From assembly GCA_964390055.1 (NCBI GenBank), contig CAYMGQ010000035.1, positions 1 to 7,872 on the forward strand: a stretch of 7,872 nt of DNA, in the 5' to 3' direction. The first letter of the stretch is position 1. Each line of letters opens with the position of its first letter. The notes below the pieces were generated by a model. The model searched no databases, was not told where the DNA came from, and saw nothing but the letters and a program-made list of their open reading frames with translations. This document shows positions 1-6,456 of this stretch, piece by piece. Source of the DNA: CAYMGQ01 sp964390055. GTDB taxonomy: Bacteria; Bacillota; Clostridia; Peptostreptococcales; Natronincolaceae. A program made the translations under genes and the position numbers.

Positions 1-42
1 TTTGCTCAATTTATATATATAGGTATTGTTTGTGAAAAATCA

Positions 43-158
43 ATTTCGCGCTTTTTGAAATAATACCCGATTTAATCAAAATTGTTATATTTTATGAAGG
101 TTATTCAGGGTTTTAAAGATTATTTCGCGCTTTTGGAGATAATACCCGTTTTTGTCAA
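43..158. repeat. Two 37-bp direct repeats, 79 bp apart
   Basis: Copy 1 is 43-79 and copy 2 is 122-158, with 32 of 37 positions identical by eye. The first 27 bases match at 25 positions: ATTTCGCGC, a T run, then ATAATACCCG. The last four bases, TCAA, also match. GC-rich CGCGC and CCCG cores are conserved within otherwise AT-rich DNA, which suggests a bound protein rather than chance. The start-to-start distance of 79 bp is about 7.5 helical turns. Copy 1 also has short inverted arms (ATTTC and GAAAT) that copy 2 lacks. Possible roles are a regulator site, part of an oriT, or replication iterons. The sequence does not decide between them. Confidence 0.7.
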
Positions 159-240
159 GGCTGGTTTGTTTTTGAGGATTTAATTGTCAAGGAGCTTGTG
201 CGTTTTGTGTTTTAGTGTTATGGCTTTTCAATTATCAAGG
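153..240. repeat. Three TGTCAAGG-type direct repeats
   Basis: TGTCAAGG occurs at 153-160 and 185-192, and TATCAAGG at 233-240, all in the same orientation. The first overlaps the end of the second 37-bp repeat. Read on the minus strand they are CCTTGACA, CCTTGACA and CCTTGATA, which resemble -35 boxes, but none has a good -10 box at the right distance. They may be sites for a DNA-binding protein. The repeat is short and the region AT-rich, so chance is not excluded. Confidence 0.4.
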
Positions 241-480
241 TATCAAACATCTGTTATGTCGCTGTACTGCAAGATTAGTATTTTAAGAAGGCTGAGAAAC
301 CTGTTTAATTTATGTCATTCTGTAGTGATTTGTTGTTTTGTTTTTTAATAGTGCTTTATCTAATATTGTTTTTATGTTTAATTGTCTTAATCTCTATGAT
401 TATGCGACGCAGGTTTCCTCTTTTTCTAGCTTTATTATATGTCATATTTGCTTTTTTGTCATTTGGGGGTCTAAAAATTC

Positions 481-513
481 AAAAAAAGCATCGCACTTGT
501 CAAAGCGCGATGC
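481..513 (-). terminator. Rho-independent terminator of the 91-aa gene
   Basis: On the minus strand an 11-bp stem (arms 503-513 and 488-498, with one G:U pair) closes a 4-nt loop and is followed directly by seven T residues (the A run at 481-487 on the plus strand). It starts 20 bp after the stop codon of the 91-aa gene. This is a textbook intrinsic terminator. In the plus direction the stem is followed only by CTTTTCT, so it would stop rightward transcription less well. Confidence 0.9.
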
Positions 514-532
514 CTTTTCTGAAGAAAGGAGA

Positions 533-808
533 TTATTTAATAATGTCATTCATTAGTTGGGCTCCCTTACGAAAACCAAGTGTAAAAGTGATGAGCTGGG
601 CAATTTTGATTTGTTCGTCATAAAGACCAGAAAGTTCTCGTAATGATTTCTTGGTTTCATCGCTTGTTGCTTTTGACATAATTGCGGAAAGTTTCTCTTC
701 TGCGTCTCTCTTTAAATTTTGTAATGCGATTGCATCGGTAGGTTCACATTCGTCAATAATTTCCGAATAAGCTTTTGAGTATAATTCTTTAATTGCAGCG
801 CTGTTCAT
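533..808 (-). CDS. Small helical protein, DUF6809-like
   Basis: This encodes 91 residues, mostly charged and helix-forming, with no signal peptide, membrane segment or cysteine pair. The C-terminal end, with the pattern F-x-L-G-F-R-K-G-A-Q-L-M (about residues 75-86), resembles the GFRLG-x-x-LM ending of small DUF6809-type proteins common in Firmicutes mobile DNA. That link is from memory. The function is unknown. The start is well supported: a GGAGG at 818-822 lies nine bases before the ATG. The gene has its own near-consensus promoter (887-915) and its own terminator (481-513), so it is probably transcribed as a single-gene unit, separate from the secretion genes to its right. A promoter this strong suggests steady expression unless something binds the palindrome in the leader. 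A DNA-binding or antitoxin-like role is possible but nothing in the sequence shows it. Confidence 0.85.
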   Translation of the reverse strand: MNSAAIKELYSKAYSEIIDECEPTDAIALQNLKRDAEEKLSAIMSKATSDETKKSLRELSGLYDEQIKIAQLITFTLGFRKGAQLMNDIIK

Positions 809-830
809 TGATAAATTCCTCCTTTATTCT

Positions 831-852
831 TAAAGCATAAGATTATGCCTTA
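831..852 (-). promoter_or_regulatory. Palindrome in leader of the 91-aa gene
   Basis: TAAAGCATAA (831-840) and TTATGCCTTA (843-852) form a 10-bp inverted repeat with one mismatch, which is a G:U pair in the minus-strand RNA. It lies between the promoter and the ribosome binding site. A further TTATGC sits at 875-880, right where transcription should start. Three TTATGC/GCATAA words around one promoter suggest an operator. A small RNA hairpin in the leader is the alternative. Confidence 0.4.
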
Positions 853-886
853 AATCTGTTATAGTGATGTAGAATTATGCAAAAAT

Positions 887-915
887 ATATTACCACTAAA
901 TATATGTAATGTCAA
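887..915 (-). promoter_or_regulatory. Sigma-A-type promoter for the 91-aa gene
   Basis: On the minus strand the -35 box is TTGACA (910-915, perfect consensus), the spacer is 17 bp, and the -10 box is TAATAT (887-892). Transcription would start near 880, giving a leader of about 70 nt before the ATG at 808. It is the best promoter in the window. It lies within the 194-bp gap after the 459-aa gene, in which I see no clear terminator for that gene, so some read-through into the 91-aa gene is possible. Confidence 0.85.
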
Positions 916-1002
916 ATCGTCTTTTTTGTTAAATCAAAAACTATTATTATTTAAGATGTGCTGAGTCGTGGCTTCGCAGGATTAAAAATTTGGCTGTGAG
1001 GA

Positions 1003-2382
1003 TTACTGTTTTTCGGATGAGCTGATGTTAAAAACCGAATAATTTTGAAATAAAACATGCTTACTGTAATCGGGTGTTTTCCTTTTGCGTTCTTTGGGAA
1101 CAGCGACTCTTTGCGAGAACCCTACTATTTCATCAAAACCTTCCTCATCAATAGGTAAACAAGCAATTTTGTCTGTGTTCAACAAGCTGATTACTTCATC
1201 ATAATATGCCTGTTGCCACGCATAACACAAGATATTTAATTTTATGCATGACTCATCTGCATTGGACAGAGTCCAACCTATAGCGGCTCGCAATGCATTT
1301 ATATCAAAATCTATACCGACAAAGACTGCTTCGCCGCATTGAGTTAATAAAGGTAAAAAATGAGAGCCCAATCCTTGCCTTTTTATAAATCCGTAGTCAG
1401 AAATTAAATAATTAATTAATTTATCTTTATAATCAGGTTCCCAGATAAACTTTTTAATTATGTTACAGCCGTTGCGAGACATGGGTACTATATAGGAATT
1501 ATCAAAAGCTGCCCCCGGGGGAACTCTAGTATTGTATTTATTGAGCACTAACTTTGCAAACGCACTAATGTTTTTACAAAAGAAAATAGCGTTTGTGATT
1601 TTTGCATTTTGAAACTCCTCGGGGTATAAACCAAAATTTTTAGCATAAGAAATGATAAGGGAAGATGCAACTTTTTCTTCTCCAGTTATTTTTTGTGGCA
1701 TAAAGCCACTGCTAGCATGGTATAAGCAATATGGTTTTGCCTGCGTTAACAGAACACCTGTTATGGCAGTAAACTGGTGTTGTGCGACCTCTGTTTTGGA
1801 GAGGATAATGTCTTGTTTGACATCACTTGCTGTAAAGAAAACTCCTCGGTGAAGATTAGAGTGAACTATTGGTTTTAGTTTCTCTGCTCTATCAGTATTC
1901 ATTGAACCACAATGAGCTAATGGAGCAGGGGTTAGATTTTGCTCTGAAAGCATAAGATTGTGAGAGGTCTTTGGCGATTCGACGATATATGCTCCAGCAA
2001 CCTTTGCCATGACTTCCGAATCAGACATTTTGACTAATCTCTCCACAGTTGAATTGCTGTACTTTCTAATTCTATTAGAAATTTCACTAAATTCATTAGG
2101 AAATGCTTGCCGTAAATATTGCTTGCCCTTTATAGTAACATAGTAGCTTTGAGTTTTGAAATTAACCCCTGCTTTAAGAGCTGTCTTTTTCGTGGTTTTG
2201 AGGCTAGACTTTTTAATAAGGCCATCATCAATAAGTTGTTTTTTGACTTTTTCTATATAAAAATTTCCACCCAAAATATCTATTGCCTCTGATGAAACCT
2301 CCTTATAAAAGTATATATGCATGAGCAATTTATCTTTTTGCGTGAGTGTTTTATCTTCTTGCGAGAGTGTCTCCTGATTCAT
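1003..2382 (-). CDS. 459-aa protein with N-terminal winged-helix-like segment
   Basis: The function is unknown. The N-terminal region (about residues 14-95) reads as a winged helix: helices around 14-27, 29-37 and 42-55 (the last carrying V-K-K-Q-L-I-D-D-G-L-I), then a wing and a strand ending Y-Y-V-T-I-K-G. This layout resembles the DNA-binding end of replication-relaxation-type plasmid proteins. Residues 110-425 form one or more globular domains of mixed strands and helices that I do not recognise, including G-V-L-L-T near 209-213 and V-F-V-G-I-D-F-D near 353-360. A basic patch (KERKRK, 430-435) lies near the C-terminus. There are no membrane segments, so it should be cytoplasmic. The ATG has a GGAGG (2390-2394) seven bases upstream. 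The first codons contain a 21-bp tandem duplication. It follows an origin-like 230-bp gap, so a replication, relaxosome or regulatory role is a reasonable guess, not more. Confidence 0.85.
   Translation of the reverse strand: MNQETLSQEDKTLTQKDKLLMHIYFYKEVSSEAIDILGGNFYIEKVKKQLIDDGLIKKSSLKTTKKTALKAGVNFKTQSYYVTIKGKQYLRQAFPNEFSEISNRIRKYSNSTVERLVKMSDSEVMAKVAGAYIVESPKTSHNLMLSEQNLTPAPLAHCGSMNTDRAEKLKPIVHSNLHRGVFFTASDVKQDIILSKTEVAQHQFTAITGVLLTQAKPYCLYHASSGFMPQKITGEEKVASSLIISYAKNFGLYPEEFQNAKITNAIFFCKNISAFAKLVLNKYNTRVPPGAAFDNSYIVPMSRNGCNIIKKFIWEPDYKDKLINYLISDYGFIKRQGLGSHFLPLLTQCGEAVFVGIDFDINALRAAIGWTLSNADESCIKLNILCYAWQQAYYDEVISLLNTDKIACLPIDEEGFDEIVGFSQRVAVPKERKRKTPDYSKHVLFQNYSVFNISSSEKQ
2329..2370 (-). 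repeat. 21-bp tandem duplication in start of the 459-aa gene
   Basis: Two adjacent 21-bp units (2350-2370 and 2329-2349) are identical at 19 of 21 positions. They encode TLSQEDK then TLTQKDK, residues 5-11 and 12-18, in frame. Both substitutions that separate the units change an amino acid (S to T, E to K). This looks like a fairly recent in-frame slippage event that lengthened the N-terminus ahead of the winged-helix segment. Confidence 0.85.
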
Positions 2383-2491
2383 GTAAAAACCTCCATTCTT
2401 TGTTGCTTTTTCATTGAGTCTCTAGTCCCCTCTGTAAAATCGCTTATTATTGCTTGTTGTTTTGATTAAAAATTTCGACGTTTTTTGCCCC

Positions 2492-2540
2492 TATATATTA
2501 TATATATATATTATATATATAGTATTTTTTAGTATTTTTC
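2492..2540. repeat. Alternating TA tract plus 10-bp tandem repeat
   Basis: Positions 2492-2521 are 30 bp of almost strictly alternating T and A. They are followed by two 10-bp units, AGTATTTTTT (2521-2530) and AGTATTTTTC (2531-2540). Such DNA melts easily and is typical of origin unwinding elements. It sits between the 201-aa and 459-aa genes beside an inverted repeat and three GTCGAAA words. I see no convincing -35/-10 pair here for the 459-aa gene, although TATAAT-like words occur inside the tract. Confidence 0.6.
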
Positions 2541-2553
2541 ACTCGGTTGGCTC

Positions 2554-2600
2554 CCGTGTCGAAAAACAGCTTTTCAAAAAGTTCATTTTTTTCGACATGG
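2554..2600. repeat. 13-bp inverted repeat, 21-bp spacer
   Basis: Arms at 2554-2566 and 2588-2600 match at 12 of 13 positions. Their core is TGTCGAAAAA facing TTTTTCGACA. The spacer contains a smaller palindrome (CTTTT, then AAAAG). The arms begin 13 bp after the stop codon of the 201-aa gene, but no T run follows on the minus strand, so it is a poor intrinsic terminator. A third GTCGAAA word lies at 2473-2479 beyond the TA tract. It may be a binding site for an origin or relaxosome protein. Confidence 0.6.
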
Positions 2601-2612
2601 AAAAATGCTTCG

Positions 2613-3218
2613 CTAATCCTTTTTAATGACTTCTACGATGGTATGATTTTCAGTATTTTCTTTTAACAAAGTGCGGATAGATAGCCAAGTTGTGTCTCCA
2701 CTATCCGAGTCTCCCAAAAAACTTATGATGGTATTTATAACTCCTCGGATAGCATAGTTATCATTATCTCGGATGAAACTAGGTGGGGTGTTTGCGTTGT
2801 ATATAAAAGTAAATACGATTTCTTTTTTGGGCATTTTGGGAAACGAAATATTTGTCTTTGCCATATCAAAAAACATCGCATATAAATCATCGATTAGTAT
2901 ATTATCTTCGCGTTTTTTTCGATATAATAACGGCATTTTGATTTTCAGATAATCGCTACGCATTTCTTTTATTTTACAAAGCCCTGACCCCTTGGCGGGA
3001 AATTTTTTTGGCATATCACACACCCCTGACACTTGTCTGTGATACACATTTAAATACGAATAAAGTTTTACAATCAGCGTGTGCAGAGCGTCTGTTTGCT
3101 GATTGAATTTATATTTTAACAAATGCTCGGGGGTGTGCTCCATTTGAGAAACCAATGTCGAAATTTTTGCAGAAATCTCTTTCATATTTGCAATATTTTT
3201 AGCAAGAACTTTCTTCAT
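2613..3218 (-). CDS. DUF6100-like protein with RusA-like motif
   Basis: This encodes 201 residues. The pattern recalls the DUF6100 family of Clostridia mobile elements (from memory, not searched). The N-terminal part (1-60) is helical and probably coiled. The C-terminal part (about 130-201) has a beta strand (EIVFTFIY, 133-140), then R-D-N-D-N (150-154), a hydrophobic helix, an acidic cluster (D170, D172, D175) and closing strands. This matches the order in the Holliday-junction resolvase RusA, where R-D-L-D-N is followed by an Asp pair. D151, D153 and D172 have the same spacing as RusA catalytic D70, D72 and D91. The RusA lysine K76 has no exact match (I157, then R158), so activity is uncertain. 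The start has AGGAG (3225-3229) six bases upstream. It lies 18 bp after the DUF5697-like gene, so the two are almost certainly co-transcribed. It may act on DNA during transfer or replication. Confidence 0.85.
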   Translation of the reverse strand: MKKVLAKNIANMKEISAKISTLVSQMEHTPEHLLKYKFNQQTDALHTLIVKLYSYLNVYHRQVSGVCDMPKKFPAKGSGLCKIKEMRSDYLKIKMPLLYRKKREDNILIDDLYAMFFDMAKTNISFPKMPKKEIVFTFIYNANTPPSFIRDNDNYAIRGVINTIISFLGDSDSGDTTWLSIRTLLKENTENHTIVEVIKKD

Positions 3219-3236
3219 GTTTCTCTCCTATTTCCG

Positions 3237-3776
3237 TTATTCTTGGTAGAATGCTGGCTCGTTGTTTTGATTCAAAATACAATATGCATCAAAGCCAAAA
3301 CTAGCGAGCATTTCTTTGCCTTTTTCATGTGAATCAACCACAATTATGTTCACCGCATCCTCTTTATTTTGATACATTTCTTGTTGCAATAAAGCCTTAA
3401 GTATTGTTTCGTTATCGTGTGTCATTACAGTAACTTCGTATAAATTATTGTTTGCGACAAATATAATTTGTTTTGGAAATTTAACTGCGTCAAAAAATGC
3501 GATGTTTTCATAACCAAAACTAGCGAGCACATAAAACGCACTTTCAGTAGCTTCTTCAGGGTAAACATCTGCATACGCTCTGTTAATAGATGTTAAAGTA
3601 TTGCTTTGACTTTGATAAATACGCCCATCCATTTTTAAGGATTTAATTGCGTGATTAATACTTTCAATTGGGCATCCTTTAAAATAACGCTGTATTTGTT
3701 CTGTTCTTAAAACCTTAAATTCTTTTACCAACTCAAAAATTCTAGTCTGCAATGGTATAAATGTTTTCATTTTCAT
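3237..3776 (-). CDS. DUF5697-like winged-helix protein
   Basis: This encodes 179 residues. The N-terminal half (about 8-62) is a winged-helix pattern: a helix at 9-20, V-L-R-T-E-Q-I-Q-R-Y-F (22-32), a recognition-type helix at 37-49 and a wing to residue 62. The C-terminal half (about 78-172) alternates strands and helices: an F-Y-V-L start, strands near 103-107 and 112-118, I-I-V-V-D at 144-148, and a last strand near 164-168. This two-part layout fits DUF5697 proteins of Firmicutes elements, which look related to plasmid replication-relaxation proteins. Both links are from memory and inference. The start at the first of two nearby ATGs is favoured because GGAGG (3787-3791) lies ten bases before it, versus sixteen for the second. 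It heads a two-gene unit with the DUF6100-like gene and has phased repeats upstream, so it may bind DNA and possibly its own promoter. Confidence 0.85.
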   Translation of the reverse strand: MKMKTFIPLQTRIFELVKEFKVLRTEQIQRYFKGCPIESINHAIKSLKMDGRIYQSQSNTLTSINRAYADVYPEEATESAFYVLASFGYENIAFFDAVKFPKQIIFVANNNLYEVTVMTHDNETILKALLQQEMYQNKEDAVNIIVVDSHEKGKEMLASFGFDAYCILNQNNEPAFYQE

Positions 3777-3804
3777 ATTCTACAATCCTCCGTTTAATAA
3801 ATTA

Positions 3805-3833
3805 ATTATAAGTATTATTGAGTATTAACTCTC
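3805..3833 (-). promoter_or_regulatory. Possible activator-dependent promoter
   Basis: On the minus strand a perfect -10 box TATAAT (3805-3810) lies 28 bp before the DUF5697-like ATG, but the matching -35 position (3828-3833, GAGAGT) is poor. Phased repeats lie just upstream of it. A good -10, a bad -35 and upstream sites are what an activator-controlled promoter looks like. In AT-rich DNA a lone TATAAT can also arise by chance. Confidence 0.3.
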
Positions 3834-3845
3834 TGTAGCATGTAT

Positions 3846-3907
3846 TAAAACGCATTAAGACGCTCTTTATCTGGCTTAAATTTCGAATTTATACGCACTA
3901 ATACGCA
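3846..3907. repeat. Four 9-bp sites in helical phase
   Basis: The word TAANACGCA occurs at 3846-3854 (TAAAACGCA), 3856-3864 (TAAGACGCT), 3889-3897 (TTATACGCA) and 3899-3907 (TAATACGCA). Within each pair the sites are exactly 10 bp apart, and the pairs are 43 bp apart, about four turns, so all four face roughly the same side of the helix. They occupy the gap between virB4 and the DUF5697-like gene, upstream of the possible promoter. This is the usual arrangement for cooperative binding by a regulator or for iterons. Confidence 0.65.
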
Positions 3908-3913
3908 TAACGA

Positions 3914-6436
3914 CTACAATCCTTTCTTTTCTGCTACAATTCTTGCCAATTCTTCACGGTCAGTGGTGATCAGGTATTTTTCCATTTCTGAGGCTTTAAA
4001 GCTGACCACAACATTGTTGCTATTGGTAGAGATAAGACCATTCCCTCGTTGGAACTTAACAATGTTTTGAATTTCGGTATTGGTAAGATTCAAAGTTTCG
4101 CCAACTCTATCAGCTTCTTCTTGCTCGAGGTTTAATATAATTTTGGTTTTAGAGTTATTGATAATACCTTTTCCGTATTTGCCGTCTTCTAGGGCAAAGA
4201 AGTCATTTAAGTCCTGTGTAGCAGCAATGGCTGAACCACCATAACCACGAATAACCTTAAATATTTCAAGCACATATTCTGCGGCCAACTTGTTTGAAGA
4301 AGCACCAATTAAGTTCCATAACTCGTCTAGGAATATAGCTTTTTTCTTTGTTCTGTCTTCTCGGGCTTTATCCCATATGTAATCGAGTGCAACAAACATG
4401 CCGACAGGCAACATTTCATTTGTGAGGTCTGATATATCAACAACGATGTATTTATTATCAAGGTTCACATTGGTTTGCCTGTTGAATGAACTAGCAGAAC
4501 CGCTAACATATCTATTTAGAATATTTGCCAGTCTTTTGGTCTCTTCTTTCTGCAGGAGTACCATATGTAGGTCTTGGAGTATAGGCATTTCTTTGTATTC
4601 GCCACTACCGTCGGGCTTTTCTAGGGATGCATTGTCTGCAGTAATACCTTTAAGGGCATATGTCTTAATTAAAGCCTCGTCCAAGAGCTGTTTTTCCTCA
4701 TAAGTAATATCTGGTACTAGCAGAGAGAAGAAAATGTGTAGGTTCTGAATTTTTTTAGCCAAAATAGAGTCTTGGTCATCAATGCCGTCTAGTAAGTAAG
4801 TGCTCGCTGTGTCTTTTTTACGGATTTCCATGACATTAATACAATCTTTGGAACCAGCACTAATTTTGAGATATTGTCCATCTATTTTGTCTGCAGCTCG
4901 TTTAAATTCATGTCCTTTAAGTGGGGCAATGATAAACACCTGTATTTGTTTTTGTCTCATTCTAAGTGCCATACACTGCATGGTAAATGTTTTGCCCGCC
5001 CCTGATGTTCCGAGGATAGCCATGTTTGCGTTCTTATATTTTCTGGAGTTAAAAATGTCTACAATAACCAGAGAGTTATTGGATTTATTAACCCCCAATA
5101 GGATACCGTTTTCGTCACGCATTTCAAATGATGTAAAGGGATATGTGCTTGCCAGTGATGAAGTCAGGATGTTTCTGCGTGACTTTTTATATATGCTGTT
5201 ATCTATTGCACATAAAGGTAAGCTTGATAAAAAGGCTTGCTCATGCTGGAAAGAACATGCTTTTAAGTTCATATCAAGAGATTGCATATAAGACTCTATT
5301 TCTTGGTATTTCCATTCCAGCATTTCCTTCGAATCAGCCGTAATGGTTACCAATGTACTCATATAGTAAAAGTCTTCATTACTTGCAAGCCCTTGTTTTA
5401 AGTAATAGCCTGATTCGATTGCATTGCCTATGTCATCAAAGGCCGTATTGGTATCTTGGACATTTTTTATCTTAGCTTTATTCATCCTTATTCGCTGTCC
5501 GATTTTTCTTTGGCATGAGTCTCTTGGTTGCTGATGTGCAAAAATGTCAATATCAATGCCTTCTCCCATATTGACGAGTAAGGATATCCAGCCTGCGGAT
5601 ACATTTACCGGATATGCATTAGATGGTATATATGCAAACATATAATAAACGCCATCTATGACGATATATTTGCCGTTTCTAAAGTCAATATCATCAGGGC
5701 AAACAAATTCATTGACTGGAATATAAGGTAGAGCTGCTTCTTCAAGGCTTGTATCGACAGCGTTCATTTGGTTAATTGCCGTAACATACTTAGCTACAAC
5801 CGACAGCATTTTGTTATCAAAAGAATAAACCTCGCTTGTTTTACGACTAAATATTGAATACATAATTTCCAAATAATATTCGTGGTCATTCTCGGGCTCT
5901 ATGAATTCGTTGCCACAGGCATACATACCATTTTTGATTCTTTGGCTCATGGTTTCTAGTGATGTACGCACATCATTAAATGAAGGCTTGCGATTAGGGT
6001 TATGATTCTCGTATTCAAATATAATAAAAAATCTTCTACTTACGCCTTCTCCCTCTCCAACTTCACGAATCATATTGACATGCTCTATCATTAATTTACG
6101 GCAAGGAATATTTTTCTCTGCGGCTACTTCACTATATAGTTTTGCAATATGTTTTTCTATGTCTGCTTTTTTAGACAATACTTTAAATTGCAATTTGGAT
6201 GGTCCTTGTTTTAAAAGAGATGCAAATTGCGAGAGAATTGTCTCTTGTTCTTTGGCCGAACGGAGTAAAAAATTCAAAGGTGAAAATTCTAATATTTTAA
6301 TATATCTATTATCTTTTGTTATAATAATACCCTGTTGCACATCACGTATAGGCGAAAAAGACTGCATGCTTTGTCTTACCTTTGGTCCATCAGCAGGCTT
6401 TTTGCTTGGTAATAGATTTTTGATTTTTTCTACCAC
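3914..6436 (-). CDS. virB4: VirB4-type conjugation ATPase
   Basis: This is an 840-residue ATPase that powers type IV secretion during conjugation, acting at the cytoplasmic face of the membrane channel. Residues 1-400 form the N-terminal VirB4 domain. The C-terminal RecA-like motor has Walker A GTSGAGKT (476-483, bases 4988-5011), Walker B AIFLDE (700-705, D704 and E705), a Q-motif AATQD (738-742) and an arginine-bearing FQRGNG (795-800). All key residues are intact and the length is normal for Firmicutes VirB4. It most resembles the VirB4 of Tn1549/CTn4-type clostridial elements. There is no strong hydrophobic segment. The start is GTG, supported by an AAAGGAGG-type site (GGAGG at 6448-6452) eleven bases upstream and by the absence of a better ATG. 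It follows the prgI-like gene by 20 bp, and the two almost certainly share a transcript. VirB3- and VirB4-type proteins act together, which fits this pairing. Confidence 0.97.
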   Translation of the reverse strand: MVEKIKNLLPSKKPADGPKVRQSMQSFSPIRDVQQGIIITKDNRYIKILEFSPLNFLLRSAKEQETILSQFASLLKQGPSKLQFKVLSKKADIEKHIAKLYSEVAAEKNIPCRKLMIEHVNMIREVGEGEGVSRRFFIIFEYENHNPNRKPSFNDVRTSLETMSQRIKNGMYACGNEFIEPENDHEYYLEIMYSIFSRKTSEVYSFDNKMLSVVAKYVTAINQMNAVDTSLEEAALPYIPVNEFVCPDDIDFRNGKYIVIDGVYYMFAYIPSNAYPVNVSAGWISLLVNMGEGIDIDIFAHQQPRDSCQRKIGQRIRMNKAKIKNVQDTNTAFDDIGNAIESGYYLKQGLASNEDFYYMSTLVTITADSKEMLEWKYQEIESYMQSLDMNLKACSFQHEQAFLSSLPLCAIDNSIYKKSRRNILTSSLASTYPFTSFEMRDENGILLGVNKSNNSLVIVDIFNSRKYKNANMAILGTSGAGKTFTMQCMALRMRQKQIQVFIIAPLKGHEFKRAADKIDGQYLKISAGSKDCINVMEIRKKDTASTYLLDGIDDQDSILAKKIQNLHIFFSLLVPDITYEEKQLLDEALIKTYALKGITADNASLEKPDGSGEYKEMPILQDLHMVLLQKEETKRLANILNRYVSGSASSFNRQTNVNLDNKYIVVDISDLTNEMLPVGMFVALDYIWDKAREDRTKKKAIFLDELWNLIGASSNKLAAEYVLEIFKVIRGYGGSAIAATQDLNDFFALEDGKYGKGIINNSKTKIILNLEQEEADRVGETLNLTNTEIQNIVKFQRGNGLISTNSNNVVVSFKASEMEKYLITTDREELARIVAEKKGL

Positions 6437-6456
6437 TTACAACACTTCCTCCTTTT

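Larger units (their letters stand above)
1..480. other. Gene-free region with repeats, left end
   Basis: I see no credible gene in this 480-bp AT-rich stretch. It lies downstream of the terminator of the 91-aa gene, so on the minus strand it would be the upstream region of whatever gene lies past the left edge. It holds two copies of a 37-bp direct repeat and three TGTCAAGG-like words, described separately. A weak minus-strand promoter is possible near the edge: TTGATT (38-43), a 16-bp spacer and TATATA (16-21), each matching four of six consensus bases. The only open frames are T-rich plus-strand ones whose hydrophobic translation follows from the base composition. Confidence 0.6.

Noticed and set aside
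43..158. CRISPR array
   Set aside because: There are only two imperfect copies with a single 42-bp spacer and no cas genes in the window.
153..192. TTGACA words on the minus strand as promoter -35 boxes
   Set aside because: No acceptable -10 box lies 16-18 bp downstream of either TTGACA.
312..623. Plus-strand 103-aa frame with a hydrophobic N-terminus
   Set aside because: It runs through the terminator and antisense into the well-supported 91-aa gene, has no good ribosome binding site, and its hydrophobicity follows from T-rich DNA. The overlapping 338-556 frame fails for the same reasons.
1652..1852. Plus-strand 66-aa frame
   Set aside because: It is antisense to the 459-aa gene, which has a strong ribosome binding site and coherent protein features.
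2554..2600. Inverted repeat as terminator of the 201-aa gene
   Set aside because: The minus-strand stem is followed by GGGAGCC, not a T run, so an intrinsic terminator is unlikely.
3123..3332. Plus-strand 69-aa frame
   Set aside because: It is antisense across the end of one supported gene and the start of the next, with no features of its own.
4398..5343. Several plus-strand frames of 66-163 aa
   Set aside because: All are antisense to virB4, whose ATPase motifs are intact in this stretch.
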